Origin: Escallonia rubra
Taxonomy: Eukaryota; Streptophyta; Magnoliopsida; Escalloniales; Escalloniaceae
NCBI GenBank assembly: GCA_033065855.1
Contig: JAVXUO010002601.1
Coordinates: 868,001 to 932,000, forward strand
Direction: 5' to 3'
Length of the DNA: 64,000 nt
A model generated the notes under the pieces. It searched no databases, was not told where the DNA came from, and saw only the letters and a list, made by a program, of their open reading frames with translations. The number at the start of each line of letters is the position of its first letter. Position 1 is the first letter of the stretch. The position numbers and the translations under genes were made by a program. This document shows positions 22,701 to 34,724 of the stretch, in pieces.

Positions 22701-23200
22701 GCAAGATAGGGGGTCAAAGATTGGTTTGGGAGATTGTCGATCGGTGCAACGTGATATTAAGTGGAAGGCGGTTCCAGAGAAGCTGGCAGATGAGATAGAG
22801 GAATTTTGTAGGCAAAGCTTGAACCCAAAGTTGACACTAGTCCCGTTTTATGCATATATCTATGAGCCGAGGCCTTCTTTTTGTTGTGTCAAACGAGACT
22901 TCAACCTATAGCGGGCCAAGCTCTAAATTATGTTACAAAGACTGAAAGACAAATTTTGAAGCCTTGGGTTTGGCACCCAATATTGAGACTCGTGCGATGT
23001 GCGATATTTGAGACAAATTATGTTGGCAATTGGGGTTTAAACTCATTATTGAGAAGCCATCTTTTTGACTCAATTTTTAAATGGGTTCCACACCATAGTT
23101 TGATTAGGAACAAATTGATTTTTGTTTATCTATTGGAGTAGATGATCATAGTATATTCACAAGTTTAAAACAAATGAAGAGTGAATGAGAAAGTTGAAGT

Positions 23201-23891
23201 TGTTGGTTTAACTTGGAAGGAAAATAGTATCCGACATTTAAGAGATAAAATTAATGCTACTTCCTTATAAGGCTTAGTCTTGAGCTAAGGGTTGAGCCCC
23301 TTGGGGGTACCTAAGTTTTGTGAAGAGAACCTAGGTTGACCCAAGGTCCACAACATACGCGCGCACCACTCGGTTCGTGGCCCATCAGGCTTTATTCTTT
23401 TTGGGACAAAAATATTTTAAATAAATAAATTTTTATTTATTTATTTTCTTTTTCAGAAAGTTGTAACCTTTCCGACAGCTGTGAAAAGTTACACCCCCCC
23501 CCCCCCCGTGAATATTCAATGTATAAAAACGGGTCAGTTACAATATTTTGTTCACGTGTAAGAAGAAAGAGTTCTGCATTATTTTGGTTTGCCGGGTCTG
23601 CGAATTTAGAGTGCTCTTATTTTCAGATGTACTGTCGTTGTATCCTGTGTGACTTTCATCAAGATACCGTTAGCACCATTGTGGGACGAATAAAGTCTTA
23701 AAGATAATAAATCAAATTCACGCCTCGATTCTCCATTTGTTGTTCTGCATTTTCTGCTATGACTTATTAGATATAGTTCTATTTTTCAGTTTATGTTGCT
23801 GCTGTTTTTTGAAGGTTAAACTTATGTTTGTTAATAATTTCCCGAAACTGATTTTCTGCACAAGTATACACAAAATCATATTTTCCCAACA
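23201..23891 (+). mobile_element. Possible solitary LTR of an old retrotransposon
   Basis: The segment begins TGTTGG and ends CCAACA, the short inverted ends usual for LTRs. A purine-rich stretch lies directly before it, and an internal TATAAAAA box is at 23521. No target duplication matches, and no protein-coding interior can be assigned with confidence. It is treated as a fossil of uncertain family; the borders are tentative. Confidence 0.3.
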
Positions 23892-24607
23892 AATTACACT
23901 CAATGCGTTAATTTGTAGTGATTATTCCTAATTGTGTTTAATTAGCATTTTACTTGGACCAGGATGACTCGATATACACCATATCTGCTTTACCTAAAAG
24001 TATCGTCTTTTTTTGTACAAAAGATTGTCGTTGCAATATTCAGCAGTTGTCGCTATTTTTTGTAGCATTATAATAGCAGTCATATATAACATAAGATCTT
24101 TGCACCCTCAAAGGATCTTTGCGCCTTTTGATTGGTTTCATTCCCACATCTCAGGATTGAAAACCCCATTCGCCAACTTTTCTTTTTGACAAAACGGTAT
24201 CCATGAAAATATTTACTCATTTTGACAGATAAAACATATCGAAAATGGCATCCAAAAAAGATAGAGAGGTCATCCCTTGTAAGGGAGAGTCCGTCTTGAT
24301 CTCCTAACATGCTGTTATAACTCCTTATTCGTTGCTAGAACATTAACAATGTCAGTATAATACAATGCATTTTAGCAATTAAAAAAATAAAAAAATATAT
24401 TTAAAAAGGTTAATATAGCATCTCTTTGGGCTTTATTGTTGTGGACTCAAGTCTACTACCACTTCACAGATCCGGCCCATGGTTACAATAATAGTCCGAC
24501 CCATGTTCACGGTATATACACTACCCGAAACACGTGCTATCTATCTGATTCTGGAGCTAGAAGAGGATTTGGTGGTAGGAGCAACCACGAAACAAGCGGC
24601 AGCGACG

Positions 24608-27600
24608 ATGGCGTTAACAACTTCCGCCGCCGCTTTCGCCCTATCCTGCCCCACTCCATCCACATCGACGCCTTCCCCGGCAGGCCATGTCCGACAGATT
24701 GGCTGCCGGCTACCAGCAGCTCTTCTGCCGCCGTTCAATTTCCGACGACCGGCCACGACCGCTGGCCACCGTAAGTCAGGCGTTGTTTGCATGGCGCCCG
24801 ACGAAGAGAAGATGACTCGTCGCTCCCCTCTCGATTTTCCCATTGTAAGCTCATATTCCTATAACTTTCTTACTTTTTAGCAAATAATTATACCAGTTTA
24901 GGTTGGAAATCATGGAAAATGAAGGCTAGGATCAGAGTTTGGTTTTTCTTATTACTTTTTTATGATAGGATAAAAAGAACTTTAGTTTTCGGGTATGATG
25001 GAAAATTGATGTTTTCGTTCTTTGTTTGGAATATGGAGAATATTTTTCAGGGGGTGCAAAAATTATATGTCCGTTACCAAATTTTTAATTAAAACAATAT
25101 GCTTCATCTTTTGCTACACTATACTCCAACCAACTCGTATGACGGTCAAACCAAGAAGAAACAAATCGACGAGATTGTTTCCCGAATTGTGTAAATGGAA
25201 AATTGTGGCTACGAGGTTGGCAAGGACCTTTCGACCAATATGTTCGTCGAACTTTATCTCGAATATTGGGACTATAATCCATAATATTCGGACGCAAGCC
25301 AGGATCCGCAATAAGCTCATCAGAGTTGAACTCATCACGAATTCTACTTGAACCCCCGAAATCAACATCTCGATGCACAAAATGAGCCTTGTCCGTTACT
25401 GTTAAAGTTGAAGACTGTAGAATACTATCTTGATTAGGCTGCGAGGATTCTGCCAATTTCCCTAGCTTTTTAAAAAACTTATCCATTCTGAAAAAAAACA
25501 CACGCACATTGGAATAAAATTTCAATATCTCAATATCTCAACACAAATTCACATAATTAAATAATTGTACATATTATTATATTAGCATATTACACTAAAT
25601 TTAACATATTAAACTAAAATATAAATGTAACATATTAAACTAAAATATAAATGTAACATATTATCATATTAAATACTAGCACTAGCAGACATCAATTCAT
25701 TTAGCAATCAGCATCTAAGAGCAAGAGGGAAGACTCACGCAAGGCCAAGATGAGAATTCAGATCTGGTTCTTCAAGGGCGTCGGCGCCGGCGCGTCGCGG
25801 GACTGCGGGACAGCGGAGGTCGACGGTCGTCGTCCGGTCACGGCGTCACTCCGTCGTGACGAGTCGTCGTCGTCGAAGGCTCGAAGCTCCTGTCTGAAGG
25901 AGCTGTCGCCGGTGGGTGGACCGGTCGCCGGTGAGACCGTGTGAGAGAGAGAGAGAGAGAGTTGATTGTGCCTCTCGGCCAGTCTCGGGGAACGGGTCTC
26001 GGCCTCGGGGAACGGGATCTCGAAAACGGGGTCAACGCGATTCCCAAAAAAAAAAAAATTATTTATTTTTTTCCCCCAGAAATCAGGGGGTGCTTCAGCC
26101 CCCCCTTGTCCTAACGTGCCTCCGCCCCTGATGGAGGAGTGACGTTCTTTTGAATAGGTAGAATAGAACTAGTTGGTGTCTTAACCTAAGTAAATTGGAA
26201 GGACGAATGATTGCAAACTTTGAAAACTTAGTTTCAGTAGTTTTAGTTCCGTATAAACTTTTTCAGTTTAAACTGTGCCTGATGTAGATAACTAACATTT
26301 ATGTTTAGTTCGTAAAATGCTAGCATAACGCGCTCAAGTGAAGAGCTCATTGTGGTAACAGTGCCGTTTTCTAGTAGATTTTAACTTAAGCCTCCCTCGA
26401 GTAGCATTAGTGTTTATATCTCATTTACTTGCCGAAGGAAGAAAAAGAAAATCCATTCAGTTTTATGGTCCAAAACTATGATTATTTTGAGTTCATAAAA
26501 TGGTCCAGCTAGGCACCACTCTGCCAGTGCGGGCTTTTGCAGATGAAAGACTTCTATAAACACCTGAGACTTCTGGCTTAGTTTGATGCTTATTTGCTCC
26601 AAATTTCTTGTCTTCTGTCGGCAATAACATGTAGGCATAACTATATGAATTTTTATCAGAAGGCATTAAGAACTTGCGTGCGTTCATTTACATTGCCATC
26701 AATATTAACTAAAGTGATAAAAGGTGGTGGCAGCTGTGTATGAACACATATCTTCCCTAGCTTTATATAACAACTTTTTCTCGTTTCTTACATACTCATC
26801 AACTAAAAGCTGTGCCGTCGCTCCTCATTTATTACACGGGGCTGCTCCCAGTTTTCCCTATTGTAAGCCCATATACCAAATCGACCCACAGTTTCCTCCG
26901 TTATGTATGTGTTACAAAACCTCTCGCTACCCACTTAGTACCTGCCTACCTTGGGGCACTATCTTTCTCATGTTGGTTGGCGATCAATCAGCTTCCAAAG
27001 CATCACACCTACTGAATTTTTTTGACAAACAAGAGAGTTCATGATGCAATTCTCTTTAATTTCCTTAGAACTTTGAAAGCTTGGCTGCTATTTGCCTCAG
27101 TATGTTGATTTTTCATGCTAACTATCTCAATACCTACACAGGAACACATGCAACGGTTTTGTGTTAAGGGGTAGTCTCAGGCCATATTCTCGACATGTAG
27201 GACCTTTAGAAGTGACATAGCTCATAGGTTTGAGAGTTCTTGCCTTAATTGTTGTGTTGTTTTTTAAGGGCACGCGGGGTGCGGGGTTGGAGGGGGGGTG
27301 GGGTGTTGGGTTTTAAGTGCTTAAGGTTCCCGTTTCTGCGCCTTTCATCTTCCATCCTCAAATCTCTAATGCAGAGCTCGTCAATGAGATGGGGTTAATT
27401 GCCTTCTTGAGCCCCAGAATCAGTTTTATGTAACATTTTTTTTTTCCTGAACCACCCATCCCAGAGCAGATCTTCAGCCATCATTTATATTAGTGGCATA
27501 GACAGTGATGCAACTCAAGACACGTAGACAACTGAAATGCACCAGTTCACTTTGGGCATCACATTGTTATGCCCACAGCACTCCCAGTTTACAGAATAAG

Positions 27601-28965
27601 AAGCGGATTCGATATTATCTTATGAGATGCAAGACATACTACTAGAAACCCTCTTTTTTAAATTCAATAATTTTCTTCAAGGTCACGAGTCAGACTTCTT
27701 AGCATATTTAGTTATTGAAGTTCAAATGAGGATGAAGACAATGAGTAAGGTTGATGTTTAATGGCAGCCCTATCGTGCCCGGGCCAATGATATGCTAAAA
27801 AAAACGCCCTTCCCTGTCAAGAATTCCAGCAGTGAGCTATCTTCACCTTTTTCCTCTCATTCTCCCTCTGGTGATACCATGTACTTACACCACCAACATC
27901 ATCAAGGGGAACCCGAGGAAAGAAAAAGAACAGGGAAAATAGCTATGAAGCTTGGATATAATTTTTTCTTGCTTTGTCTTTCTTAACTTTGGCATCTCAG
28001 GGATCAGGGCTGCTAGGTCAGAGCCCAGTTCTACCACGGCAACCCTCAGTTTGTTCCTTGTAGTGGGTTTTGATCCAAAGCTGTTCCTATTCCCCTCACC
28101 TAGTTTTCTCTCTCTCTCTCTCTCTCATCTCTCTTTCTCGAGCACATGCACTCAATGGTAGCATACCCGTGAATCTCCTCCCAATAACACTTAAGCATCA
28201 AGTATTCTTTCTTTCTGATCATTTTGCCTATGTTAGGTAATTCTTTCATGATTCTTTTATCCTTTACTTAATGTACCCATTTTTGCAAAACCAATTTGGT
28301 GCTGCTGCTACAAAATAAAGCTCGATTTGGGATCCTTAGTTTGTGCACATAAAGTGTCATCATCGTCACCGTATTACCTGCAAATCGTTGGCGATTCCCT
28401 TCTAATTCTTTCGGTCTCTTGTTGAACAATATTTCTTTCTAGTCGTGTTTCCATCATATATCTATCATCTGTCACGGTGGGGGTTGGAGAAGAGGGGGAT
28501 TCGTGGAGTCTGACAGCAATGGAGATGGTTTTGCTGCTCATTTCTGAGCTTGGGGAGGAGGAGAAACAGAGAAGCTGATTCCTGAGTTTGAGGAGAGAGA
28601 AACAGAGGGTACTAAGGCAAAAGTCCCTATTGCTTTGGCAATAGCGGCTGCCTGTTTAAATTGTATTCTATGACTATGCTAAAATGTTAAGGACTCCAAT
28701 TTTCTAGCAGATGAGTAGTTGCTATTGCTCATTGGTGACCTACTTCGTATCTTTGGCTCACTTCTCAAGCATTAACTTATTGTGGCAGGAATGGGAACGA
28801 CCCAAGCCAGGGAGGAGGGCAGATATTTTCCCCCAGTTCAGCCCAATGAAAACACCATTACCACCGCCAATGCCAGCAGATCCTCCAGAAGAGGACGAGG
28901 AAGAGGAAGAAAAGAAAGAGGAAGAGGAGGAAGATCCTGAGCAGGAGAACCCAGAGAATCAATAA
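24608..28965 (+). CDS. Small acidic-tailed protein, probably plastid-targeted, two exons
   Basis: Exon 1 (24608-24844) encodes 79 residues and exon 2 (28789-28965) 58 residues plus stop TAA, giving a 137-residue protein. The junction is in phase 0 with GT and AG at the ends (LDFPI/EWERPKPGRR). The first 55 residues are rich in Ser, Ala, Thr and Arg with few acidic residues, as in a plastid transit peptide; the likely mature start is near VVCMAPDEEK. The mature part has the motifs RRSPLDFPIEWERPKPGRRA and DIFPQFSPMKTPLPPPMP. It ends with a run of Glu and Lys (EEDEEEEEKKEEEEED). I recall closely similar plant proteins that lack an assigned function, so I give none. The intron is 3.9 kb and contains a hAT relic. 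The conserved join across such a long intron is the best evidence that the gene is real. Confidence 0.85.
25041..26130 (-). mobile_element. hAT transposon remnant with TTF/ZMYM1-like zinc-finger start
   Basis: On the minus strand a frame from 25486 to 25085 begins MDKFFKKLGKLAESS. It continues with ADPGLRPNIMDYSPNIRD and VRRTYWSKGPCQPRSHNFP, then RRFVSSWFDRHTSWLEYSV. These are the hallmarks of the TTF-type zinc-finger region at the N terminus of ZMYM1-like plant hAT transposases (normally followed by DUF4371 and the dimerisation domain). The frame ends at DEAYCFN, so the catalytic part is missing. The right end, reverse-complemented, reads CAGGGGCGGAGGCACGTTAG, a familiar hAT end. Flanks ATGGAGAA (25033-25040) and ATGGAGGA (26131-26138) look like an 8-base duplication. 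A GA run is at 25942-25960. It lies inside the intron of the acidic-tailed protein gene. Confidence 0.75.
26139..28788. other. Remainder of the 3.9-kb intron
   Basis: No exon or gene is recognised. There is a G-rich stretch near 27270-27310, a CT microsatellite at 28109-28128 and otherwise mixed sequence. Confidence 0.5.
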
Positions 28966-29623
28966 TAGTCGGCAGTTCCCTAGGTAGCGAGCAGTAAGAA
29001 AAATCTTGGAGCATTATATGCTGCCGTTTGCATATTGTTAGAGGCTCTTAGCAGTTGCTTCTCATATACGTGGAGTCTTTTGTATTGCTTTAGTCAACTA
29101 CTGCGTAGTATTTGTGTGATGATCCCCGGGTTTATTTATTCTTTTACCAGGCCTTTTTGAGTTCAGGTCAGGGCACTAAGCTACAGATTTTACATCCAAT
29201 GCGGCTGAACCTCTCCAAAGCTCTAAGTGGCACGAGATTGGAAATAAGTTAACAAAGCTGAGGGAAAATAAATTGCTATAAGTTTCCATCTTCACTTGAA
29301 AATTTAGCCTGAAAAAATAGTGCAAGTTCTGAATATTGAGGACATTTAATTTAGTACAGTGAAACATCTTATGTTAGCATTTACAGTAACACAGATCCAA
29401 TCTTTCGGTTGTGAGAAAGTCACGATTTATTTCTTTTAGCTGATTATATAGCTCATTCAAATTTATGGTGAAGATACTCGAGGTTCTCTCTTCATCCATA
29501 CAATTACAAATTTGTTGGGGAAGATCACCAAAATCTGCAGGTGAATTTGAATTCCGTGATCATGGCCATCATGGCTCTCTGAAGTCTGATTTCACTGGCA
29601 CATCCTTCCTCATGAAAAATGAT

Positions 29624-29659
<36 letters not shown>

Positions 29660-30510
29660 ATGAAAATTGCATTAATAATTAAAAGATTACAAGCAGTTGT
29701 CAGTGGCTGCCATTCCGGCATAACATTTTCATGACAATATACGTCATGTAAGCATATAAGTAGCCAAATACATATTGAAACAAGAAGATAAAATTTCTTG
29801 CAATAATACAAAATACCAAAAGATAACAAAAGAGAGAGATCTCATAGCAACAAAAACTCATTAACCATATAAGGCAATACGACATGACTCGTAGAAGCCG
29901 GCCTCTTTGAGTTGCAAGGCTGTAGCCCTGCAAACACTACAATAATGCAAATCATCTATTATATAACATGCATCAGATATTATTGGTACCACCTCGTCTG
30001 AGATATCTTCATTCAAGTTCAGTAACTTTACATTAGCCTAGTTTCTTATGAAGGCGGGTTCAGTACTACATTGCACAGCCGTCGGAATAATCCCTACATG
30101 GTCTATACCATGACTTCATTTTTGTTGACTGTGTATCTATATTTTGGACTCCCATAGCCAGGACGGCTCATGCACTTTCTTATCTTCACCGATGCACTAT
30201 TTGCACTACTTATAGAAAGAAAAAGAGTTACTAGCAACGAAAAGCAGGAGGCTATCCTGCCAGATGAGCAAATGAACTTGTGGCAGGCATACTGTAAGAT
30301 GCTCCGGCAATATCGAGCCCTCGGCAGTGAATGCATGGCAGGAAATAAACATAACAACGCAATTGGAAACAAGTTCACATTCTTATATAATTCCAAACTG
30401 GAACACCAGCAGAAGACGTAATATCAAATTATCAACCCATCCAGATAAACAAGCATACAACTTAAATGGGATTCCGAATTCCAAAGTTCACACAAGAAAG
30501 TAACCCCGCC
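28966..30510. other. Convergent intergenic region with long poly-T
   Basis: This holds the 3' flanks of the acidic-tailed protein gene and TMA7. A T run at about 29630-29655 may be the reverse-strand tail of a small retrocopy or SINE, but no body is recognised. No gene is supported. Confidence 0.5.
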
Positions 30511-31957
30511 TCATTTCTTCCCGCTTTTCTTGAGCCCGCTACCTCCAAATGACCCCTTCTGTTGAGCTTTGGCCCTAAGCTCCTTAAGTGCCTGCCACCA
30601 TGAAACCATGAGTCAGTAAGTTGTGCATCTTTATGTGCCTAAATATTCTGAAAACAAACTCAGATCTCACCTTCTCCTCATCCTTCTTCTTCTGAATATT
30701 GGCCAAGTCATCCTGCACAAGCAAATAGATCTTATAATTAAAGAACTTTGACCAGAAGCTTCTATATAATGAGCACAGGGTTCTCCTTAAAGCAGGTCGT
30801 TCATGGTCCACAGCATTGCTATTAAACCGCTTGGGCATAACACATTAACACCCCCTAACATGCCAGCCTGTGAACATGCATATTTTTGTTTAACACTTCC
30901 AGATTAGTTATCTTTCTCGTGATGCATTGTTTTAGCCACTGTTTACTTTGGTGAGAACGAAAGGTACGAAGAAAGATTCCGGTTTCAAAGAAATCAGGTC
31001 AGCCTCTTTGTTGTGCTTTACAACACACACTAGCTAGATAGAGAGAATCTTTGCAGAACGAGGCCTCAATCCCAGGTGTGGCATAACTCTGGTGAGATAG
31101 CAGTCAGGCAGAGAGCGATAAGCCGGCAACATCAAGCACTCCCCCCCCCCCCCCCCCCCCCAACCCAAACCTCCCCTCCCTTTTCCCTTCTCAAACAACA
31201 ACCCCCCCAAACCCAAAAAAGAAAAAGGTAGAAGTTGATAACATGGAGCTCTAATGCATGTGCAAAATGCATCACACAGTCCCATACCATTGCCCCACTA
31301 CACTCCCCCTTCACTATTTCTTCACCCCAAACATAAATTCCCAAACACAAGCAAAACGATGCAGGAATATCTATAATCACACATATGAAAGAGCAAACAC
31401 AGCACCAAGCTTCCACAACAGAATCGAACTCAGAACTTCAAGTAACTAAAAGGACAATCCAAACAAAAACATCGGCTCATTGACATTCATACTCAAACAG
31501 AAAAGGAACAAGAAAACTATGCCGAGCTTCTTACACACACACACACATGAATCTTATGCCAAGCTCTTAGCTTGCAGCACATAAATCTTATAGTGCTTCT
31601 CTAAAGCTGATCCCCATAATAGACAATCACACAGGCAAATCTTCCCAACACAACAGACAACATAAAATCACAAAAGGCGATTCCTCGATTATATTATATT
31701 ATATAGTAATCAGCAAGTCCATCTATTAAAAAAAAAACGGGAGCATAAACAATAAAGGAGCTAATACCTCGTCGTATTCTTTCTTATCAGATTTGGGTGC
31801 CTTCAAAGGCTTAGCTTTTCCACCTACGACAAACCCCAAAAACCTCCGATTAACACTTTCTTGTCATTAACCGAAATTGCAACATCAAAATTAAAAAAAC
31901 AAAGATGAAAAGATAGGGTTTTGTTCGAGAGATTGAAGTACCTTGCTTGCCCGACAT
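30511..31957 (-). CDS. TMA7: Translation machinery-associated protein 7, four exons
   Basis: A tiny ribosome-associated protein conserved through eukaryotes, 64 residues. Exons (minus): 31957-31942 (only 16 bases, MSGKQ), 31823-31768, 30712-30671 and 30591-30511; the sum is 195 bases including TGA. The sequence GGKAKPLKAPKSDKKEYDE, then DDLANIQKKKDEEK, then ALKELRAKAQQKGSFGGSGL and a final KKSGKK fits the family end to end, and the length is the family's usual 64. Introns are GT-AG; the second is about 1.05 kb and contains a poly-C run at 31141-31160. The short exons explain why no single long frame exists. A telo-box and site II motif upstream fit the regulation of translation genes. The gene appears intact. 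Confidence 0.96.
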
Positions 31958-31974
31958 GGTTGATTTCTGTGAGA

Positions 31975-32128
31975 TTAGGGTTTGGTCGGATCGATCGGTA
32001 GAGAGCAAACCTCTTACCCAGGAAGCGAATAATTATGGCCTGGGTCAGGGGATTAAAGCTATATATATAGACTCGACGACGTCCGTAGAAAGCTACTGTT
32101 TGGGTGAGTTTAGGAGTGCAACTGGGCC
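31975..32128 (-). promoter_or_regulatory. TMA7 promoter: TATA, telo-box, site II
   Basis: Reading away from the start codon at 31957: a telo-box AAACCCTAA (complement of 31975-31983), a TATATATA stretch at 32060-32069, and a TGGGCC site II motif at 32123-32128. Telo-box plus site II is known from plant ribosomal-protein and translation genes. Position supports use in the TMA7 core promoter; binding is inferred. Confidence 0.55.
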
Positions 32129-32496
32129 TGGCAACTTTGGACAACATTGGACCATTCGTGTCTGTCCGTAAAAATATGAACATGAATTTTTTTTTATATA
32201 AATTATAGTGAACGTAGACACAAAATATTGGATCCATATATTTTATTTGTTGTAATCTTCAGAATTCTCAAAGCATATGGGTTTAAGGAGTTTTGGAGAT
32301 TTTTTTTTCATTTTTTTGGTCCTAAAAATATTATTTTCATGCTTATATTGAAACTTATTTTAAGACTTCAGCGTACTTTTCCTCATTGTATTAATTAGTA
32401 GACTTGGATAGTAACTAATATGTTTAAAAATTAAGCGAATCAAAATTAACTTGTAATCATGAACGACCCGTGGGCAGATCGTGTCCAGCCCGTGCA

Positions 32497-33502
32497 TAGG
32501 GATGGCAATTTGATCCGCAACCGGTGGATATCCGCCCCGCCCCGATCCTATAGGAGCGGGTTTTCTTGACTTTGACCGGATTACGGGGCGGGTATGGTAT
32601 TTAAATTTTAAACCCGCAGGGGGTACGGGTCGGTTTTGGTATTCGCCCTCACCGCCCCGCCCCGCCCCGCTGTATGTGTTTTATATTTATTTTTTATCCT
32701 AACCCTAGATCTAGGCAATCTCAGCCGTCCATCTCATAGTATAAATGAGACAAAAGTCATTTCTCTTTCTCCGCCTCTCTTCTCTGCCGCCCCATCTTCT
32801 CTCTGCTTTCTTCTCTCAATTCTCTGATCTCTCAACGCTCATACGACGAAGGTCACGACCTCCACGAATCAACCACCTCACGGCACCTTCTCTCTGCCCC
32901 GCATGGTACGATGCTTGTCTCTGCCAGTCACCCATCTCCAGTCCGCCGCCGAAGCTCCTGCCGCGGCTATGCCGAACAACGACGGCGCAACAGCTGAGTA
33001 GTGGCGATGGAGTTTGTCAAGTGCGACTGCTGCGGCTACGTGCGTCCGTGAGAGCTACAAGGGGCGCTGGGGACAGGTGGAAATTCCGCGATTCCATTGG
33101 GGACAGGTGCACGAACGCCAGTCCTCTTCAGATTGCCTATGGAGGTGATCGGCGATCTACGAGTGAGCAGAAAAGGGAGGAGGAAATGGGAATGGTCAGA
33201 CCGTTGTCAATGAAATTCAAATTGGATGCTTCCTGCTTTTAGCCCAATTAAGCCTTTATGCCCAAAGTCTTTGTCTTCGTTAGCTGAGAGTTCTCTGTCA
33301 AGGCTGTGTGGCCGCGAGTAAGGAATGAGCGGGGCGGATCGGGGCGGGGTCGGGTATCCTAAATTACCTTAGGATCGGGGATGGTATGCAATTCGTTTGA
33401 CCCGGTGCCGGGGCGGGGCGGGGCGGAGTGGGGTTTCTGAACTAGCGGGGCGGGTTCGGATTTGATAAGACCCGCATCCGACCCGCCCCATTGCCATCCC
33501 TA
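32497..33502. mobile_element. GC-rich non-autonomous hAT element with perfect 8-base duplication
   Basis: The ends are TAGGGATGGCAAT and its inverse ATTGCCATCCCTA. The element is bordered on both sides by CCCGTGCA (32489-32496 and 33503-33510). This is the signature of a common plant hAT family. Both arms are GC-rich and carry repeated CCCCGCCCCG words (on the right arm as GGGGCGGGGC). The middle holds a frame of 165 codons (32745-33242) without similarity that I recognise, possibly captured host sequence. No transposase is present, so it depends on another element. A perfect target duplication argues for a fairly recent insertion. Confidence 0.9.
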
Positions 33503-33510
33503 CCCGTGCA

Positions 33511-34126
33511 CACCAAATTTTTCATGGGCTGAACGTAGACAAATATTATTCGACTCGTAGATAGAATGGCTGAATGTGGGCACGAGTTTCTGAGAGTGGG
33601 CTGGACATGGTCTGGCCCTTGGACTCATCAAGCCCACTCAAGTTGCATCCCTAGTTTACTGTAAGCCCCACCCTCTTCTTGCGACTCTCTCGTGCAAAGA
33701 CAATGGTATTTTTGATATTAGATATTGAGAATGTTTTTTGCTTTTTCTTGTACTCCATTCGGTTAATATTTTTTGAGTGGACTGTTTTCTTAATTTTTTT
33801 CTTTTGTACCACAAAACGGGACTTGTTATTCTTTAAATTTAGGATAGTAACTTTCATATAAGATCACCGTATTGAGATTGGATAAAATCTAACGAGATTG
33901 AAGGATGTTTAAATTATTGACCGCATACATTTTATTATTCCATCATCTTTGCCATTACTTATACCACACCATCCCTATCATTGTTACGTAAACTTTTCAG
34001 ACTTCAGAAGAATAAATATATTTTTTTCCTGGAGCTCTTCCTCTTCCTTTCTTCGGCTTCATTCAGAAACCGTCTTTAAGGAGCTTAAAACAAAAAGGAA
34101 AAAATAATAAAAAAAAACAAAGTGGA
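33511..34126. other. Intergenic, no gene seen
   Basis: AT-rich sequence between the hAT element and the LINE tail; nothing recognisable. Confidence 0.45.
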
Positions 34127-34371
34127 TTGCGGTGGAAGGAAAGGGTTGGGTTGGGGGTTTGCGCTTTGCTAGTTGAAGATGGCTCACAAGAAAGTTGGGC
34201 GGACAAACTGGCCAATGTTGGCATGCAACAAAAGGATTATTTTGTGCATCTCATGCAACCACCGGAAGTGGTTATCCCGTTGTTAGTAAATGATGTAACA
34301 TGTGTTACCAATGTTAGGTTGTAAACCGTTTTATGTTTAATTTAATTCTGTTGCACCCAAAAAAAAAAAGG
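34127..34371 (+). mobile_element. 3' end fragment of a LINE
   Basis: A 65-codon frame contains WADKLANVGMQQKDYFVH followed by PPEVVIPLLVNDV. This resembles the last part of the RNase H domain of plant L1-type LINEs, where ADKLAN is highly conserved. An A run at 34358-34369, after CACCC, fits the 3' tail. The rest of the element is missing, as is usual for 5'-truncated copies. Confidence 0.6.
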
Positions 34372-34550
34372 TTGGGCCGATGCAGTGATGGAGCCGGACT
34401 TCAGTTTTGAGGGGGGGGCAAAGTGCGACCTCAATCACCATTTTTTCCCCTGAAGTGTTCCTTTAGCAGTAACCTTACAAACGCCATGGAGGGAGAGGGA
34501 GCACATCATCACTCATCCGGCAGCTGGGCTTTATGGAAGGATAGGAATGC

Positions 34551-34724
34551 AATCCCTATCAAAGAGATGAAATTCATTATGTGAGGTATGACTATGAAAA
34601 GCGGAAGAAGCCTAGCTACAAGAAAAATTCCCGCTGCTACCATAGTAGCAGCGTGTATAAGAGCCGAAATAGGAGTAGGCCCCTCCATAGCATCAGGTAA
34701 CCATACATGAAGGGGGAATTGTGC
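34551..34724 (-). other. Nuclear plastid DNA fragment (ndhF)
   Basis: On the minus strand about 58 codons read [38 protein letters not shown] and [20 protein letters not shown]. This is an uninterrupted stretch of the plastid NADH dehydrogenase subunit NdhF (Ndh complex, thylakoid). Similarity stops abruptly on both sides. It has no start, promoter or other Ndh sequence, so it is a non-functional nuclear insertion (NUPT) rather than a gene. The near-intact sequence suggests a recent transfer. Confidence 0.85.

Larger units (their letters stand above)
19179..24607. other. Long AT-rich intergenic region
   Basis: About 5.4 kb without a gene I can support. The first part is the BAC2 promoter. 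Between 20000 and 22200 the DNA is AT-rich with A and T runs. A 93-codon frame at 22630-22911 (+) has mixed composition and no family I recognise. A possible old LTR lies at 23201-23891. The final 200 bases precede the plastid-protein gene. Confidence 0.5.

Noticed and set aside
22630-22911. A 93-codon plus-strand frame with mixed composition
   Set aside because: I recognise no domain and see no exon partners; it may be chance or part of an old element.
23201-23891. A full retrotransposon at this place
   Set aside because: Only LTR-like ends were seen; no matching target duplication and no assignable interior.
31141-31160. Long poly-C runs here and at 23494, 48073 and 61277 as regulatory motifs
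   Set aside because: Homopolymers are common slippage products in plant introns and spacers; nothing ties them to a function.
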